Positions 4,414 through 6,152 of a stretch of 6,152 nt of DNA are shown here, piece after piece (position 1 is the stretch's first letter; each line of letters starts with the position of its first letter). The notes under the pieces are model-generated. The model saw only the letters and a list, made by a program, of their open reading frames with translations. It was not told the origin of the DNA and did not search any database. Position numbers and translations under genes: made by a program. Source of the stretch: Sphingobium sp. (lineage in GTDB: Bacteria > Pseudomonadota > Alphaproteobacteria > Sphingomonadales > Sphingomonadaceae); the NCBI GenBank assembly GCA_030148625.1, contig JASBTC010000440.1, positions 1-6,152 on the forward strand, in the 5' to 3' direction.

Positions 4414-6152
4414 ATGGACAATCGAACGACGAAGATCATCGCGGCCGCTTTCGCCGGGGCAGGCATCGCGGTTATGGCCGCACCGGCACCCGCGCTTGCG
4501 CAGCAACAGCCACGCAACTTCACCATTCCCGCGCAGGATCTTGCCGGCGCGATCGAACAGTTCAGCCGCCAGAGCGGCCGACAGATACTGTTCGATCGCG
4601 ATCGAGCGATCGGCGGTCGTTCCAGCCCGGTCAAAGGGAATTTCCCACCCGAACAGGCGCTGCGCCGCCTGCTCAAGGGAACGGGCCTCGATTTCCAGTC
4701 GGTCAACGACACGACGATCGTGATCAAGGCACGCGCCGGTGCCGCGCGATCGAGTCAGGCGGCGATGACGCAAACCGCATCAGCGCAGGCCGCACCTTCG
4801 CCGCAGCCAGAAACGGAGACTGGCGAGGACATCATCGTCACCGCGTTCAAGCGCGAAGAGCGACTGATCGACGTGCCGGTACCCGTCGCCACCGTCACTG
4901 CGACGGCGCTCCTCGACAGCAACAGCGTGCGCGTTCAGGACTATTATCAACGGATTCCCGGGCTCAGCCTCGTCACATCGGGCAACGGCAACGAACCCGC
5001 CATTGCCATCCGCGGCGTCACCACGGGCGGGATGGAGAACCCGACGGTCGGCATCGTCATCGACGACGTGCCCTTCGGCCCCTCGATCACCGTGTCAGTG
5101 GTGCCTGATATCGATCCAAGCAACTTGTCGCGGGTGGAGGTGCTGCGCGGCCCGCAGGGATCGCTCTATGGCGCCAGCAGCATGGGCGGCCTTATCAAGT
5201 TCGTCACCGTGGAGCCCTCCACCTCCCAGCTGAAAGGATCGGTCCAGGCGGGGATCTCGGGAATCGATCAGGGTGGGGATGCCGGATATTCGGTACGCGG
5301 CAGCGTCAATGTCCCGCTGGGCGATACGCTGGCGATCAGGACATCGGGCTATTATCGGCGCGATCCCGGCTATGTCGACAATGTCACCACCGGCCAGGAC
5401 GACGTCAACGAAACGCGCGCCAAGGGCGTGCACGCCAGTCTGCTCTGGGTGCCCTCATCGACATTTTCGGTGCGGCTCGGTGCCCTGCTCCAGGAATCGC
5501 GGCGCGCGGCGTCCGACGCGATCAACCTCGCCATCGACACCGCGGATTTCAGCCAGAACGACCTGCCTTTCACCGGATCCTATCGGCAGCGGGTGGAGGT
5601 CTATAGCGGCGTCATCAAGGCCGAACTCGGCAATGTCGATCTGACCTCGATCACCGCTTATAATTACAGCGACATGGCGAGCTTGCTCGACGTGACGCCG
5701 CTGTTCGACGGGGCCTATGCCGGCTTGTCGACTCTCTTCTTCGGCGTGCCCGCCTCCAAGCTGCCCTATTTCACCCGGACGAAGGTCTTCACGCAGGAAC
5801 TGCGCGCCAGCATACCGCTCGGACCCAACGTCAACTGGCTCGTCGGCGGCCTGCTCGATCATGAAACGCTGACATTGGGCAACGAAATCCAGGCCTTCGA
5901 TACCGAAACCGGCAAGGCATTCGGCAACATCGTCAGCAACACCATCACGCAGAAATACCGCAATTACGCGCTGTTCTCGAATTTCGACGTCGCGCTGTCC
6001 GATCAATTCTCGGTCCAGCTCGGTGGCCGGTTCAGCACCAATCGCCAGCGGTCGCGCACTTTGCGCGCCGGCCCGCTCATCGAATTCCTGCTGGGCGCGC
6101 CCACCATCGATTCCGGCGTCCTGAAATCGAACGAGTCGCCCTTCACCTTCTC
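4414..6152 (+). CDS. TonB-dependent outer-membrane transducer with STN domain (3' end outside window)
   Basis: This is an outer-membrane active-transport receptor that also signals; 579 residues are visible and the frame is open to the window edge. Order of parts: signal peptide, about 1-29 ('...AAPAPALA' then QQQ, an Ala-X-Ala cleavage site); STN signalling domain, about 35-105 ('NFTIPAQDLAGAIEQFSRQSGRQILFD'... to 'TTIVIK'); a low-complexity Ala/Gln/Pro/Thr linker, about 106-137; TonB box, 138-144 ('EDIIVTA'); plug domain, about 150-265, including 'PAIAIRGV', 'VGIVIDDVPFG' and the diagnostic 'RVEVLRGPQGSLYGASSMGG' (240-259); then beta-barrel strands with alternating aromatic and polar residues. 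Family members usually reach 750-950 aa, so roughly a quarter to a third is missing. With the adjacent sigma and FecR genes it forms the receptor of a Fec-like system. Siderophore, haem, carbohydrate or peptide cargo are all possible; the sequence does not decide. No frameshift is seen in the visible part. Confidence 0.94.
   Translation, partial: MDNRTTKIIAAAFAGAGIAVMAAPAPALAQQQPRNFTIPAQDLAGAIEQFSRQSGRQILFDRDRAIGGRSSPVKGNFPPEQALRRLLKGTGLDFQSVNDTTIVIKARAGAARSSQAAMTQTASAQAAPSPQPETETGEDIIVTAFKREERLIDVPVPVATVTATALLDSNSVRVQDYYQRIPGLSLVTSGNGNEPAIAIRGVTTGGMENPTVGIVIDDVPFGPSITVSVVPDIDPSNLSRVEVLRGPQGSLYGASSMGGLIKFVTVEPSTSQLKGSVQAGISGIDQGGDAGYSVRGSVNVPLGDTLAIRTSGYYRRDPGYVDNVTTGQDDVNETRAKGVHASLLWVPSSTFSVRLGALLQESRRAASDAINLAIDTADFSQNDLPFTGSYRQRVEVYSGVIKAELGNVDLTSITAYNYSDMASLLDVTPLFDGAYAGLSTLFFGVPASKLPYFTRTKVFTQELRASIPLGPNVNWLVGGLLDHETLTLGNEIQAFDTETGKAFGNIVSNTITQKYRNYALFSNFDVALSDQFSVQLGGRFSTNRQRSRTLRAGPLIEFLLGAPTIDSGVLKSNESPFTF

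Noticed and set aside
4593..4612. Three CGATCG palindromes in 20 nt inside the receptor gene
   Set aside because: They fall on Asp-Arg and Ala-Ile codons of the STN domain and follow from the common GAT-CG codon pairing here; CGATCG is frequent in such genomes, so no regulatory role is needed.
3784..4773. Minus-strand open frame of 329 codons opposite fecR and the receptor start
   Set aside because: It is antisense to the FecR domain and signal peptide/STN coding regions, has an Arg/Asp-rich composition typical of a shadow frame, and shows no recognisable motif.

Overview
The window is a high-GC stretch with every supported gene on the + strand. It looks like a chromosomal segment of an alphaproteobacterium, most likely in the order Sphingomonadales. 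The evidence is the codon use, the gene families, a FolK with the Arg-rich Gly-Pro-Arg signature, and a TonB receptor of the sphingomonad/caulobacter style with an 'EDIIVTA' TonB box. This placement comes from protein style alone; no database search was possible.

Region 1 (1-2322) is a compact metabolic gene string. It opens with the 3' part of an agmatine deiminase gene (aguA), which overlaps the N-carbamoylputrescine amidohydrolase gene (aguB) by 4 nt. Together the two enzymes convert agmatine to putrescine. They are followed closely by a small ABM-fold (antibiotic biosynthesis monooxygenase-like) protein and by folK, the pyrophosphokinase of folate synthesis. The folK reading frame has no ATG/GTG/TTG where the family's first beta strand should begin, so a non-canonical CTG start overlapping the previous stop codon is possible.

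Region 2 (2346-2421) is a complete tRNA-Lys(UUU) gene with an encoded CCA end. A plausible housekeeping promoter sits across the folK stop codon. About 280 bases with no convincing gene follow (roughly 2422-2700).

Region 3 (2701-6152) is a cell-surface signalling and uptake module. It holds an ECF sigma factor of the FecI type, an overlapping FecR-type membrane anti-sigma regulator, and a TonB-dependent outer-membrane transducer with an N-terminal STN signalling domain, which runs off the right edge. In the usual model, substrate binding to the receptor is relayed through its STN domain to FecR, which releases or activates the sigma factor, which in turn transcribes the receptor gene. The sequence supports that circuit directly: a bipartite element (GTCnGGTTCGGAG, 13 nt, GCGTTnTA) occurs at identical spacing upstream of both the sigma gene and the receptor gene. 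It is probably the promoter recognised by this sigma factor. The imported substrate cannot be read from the window.
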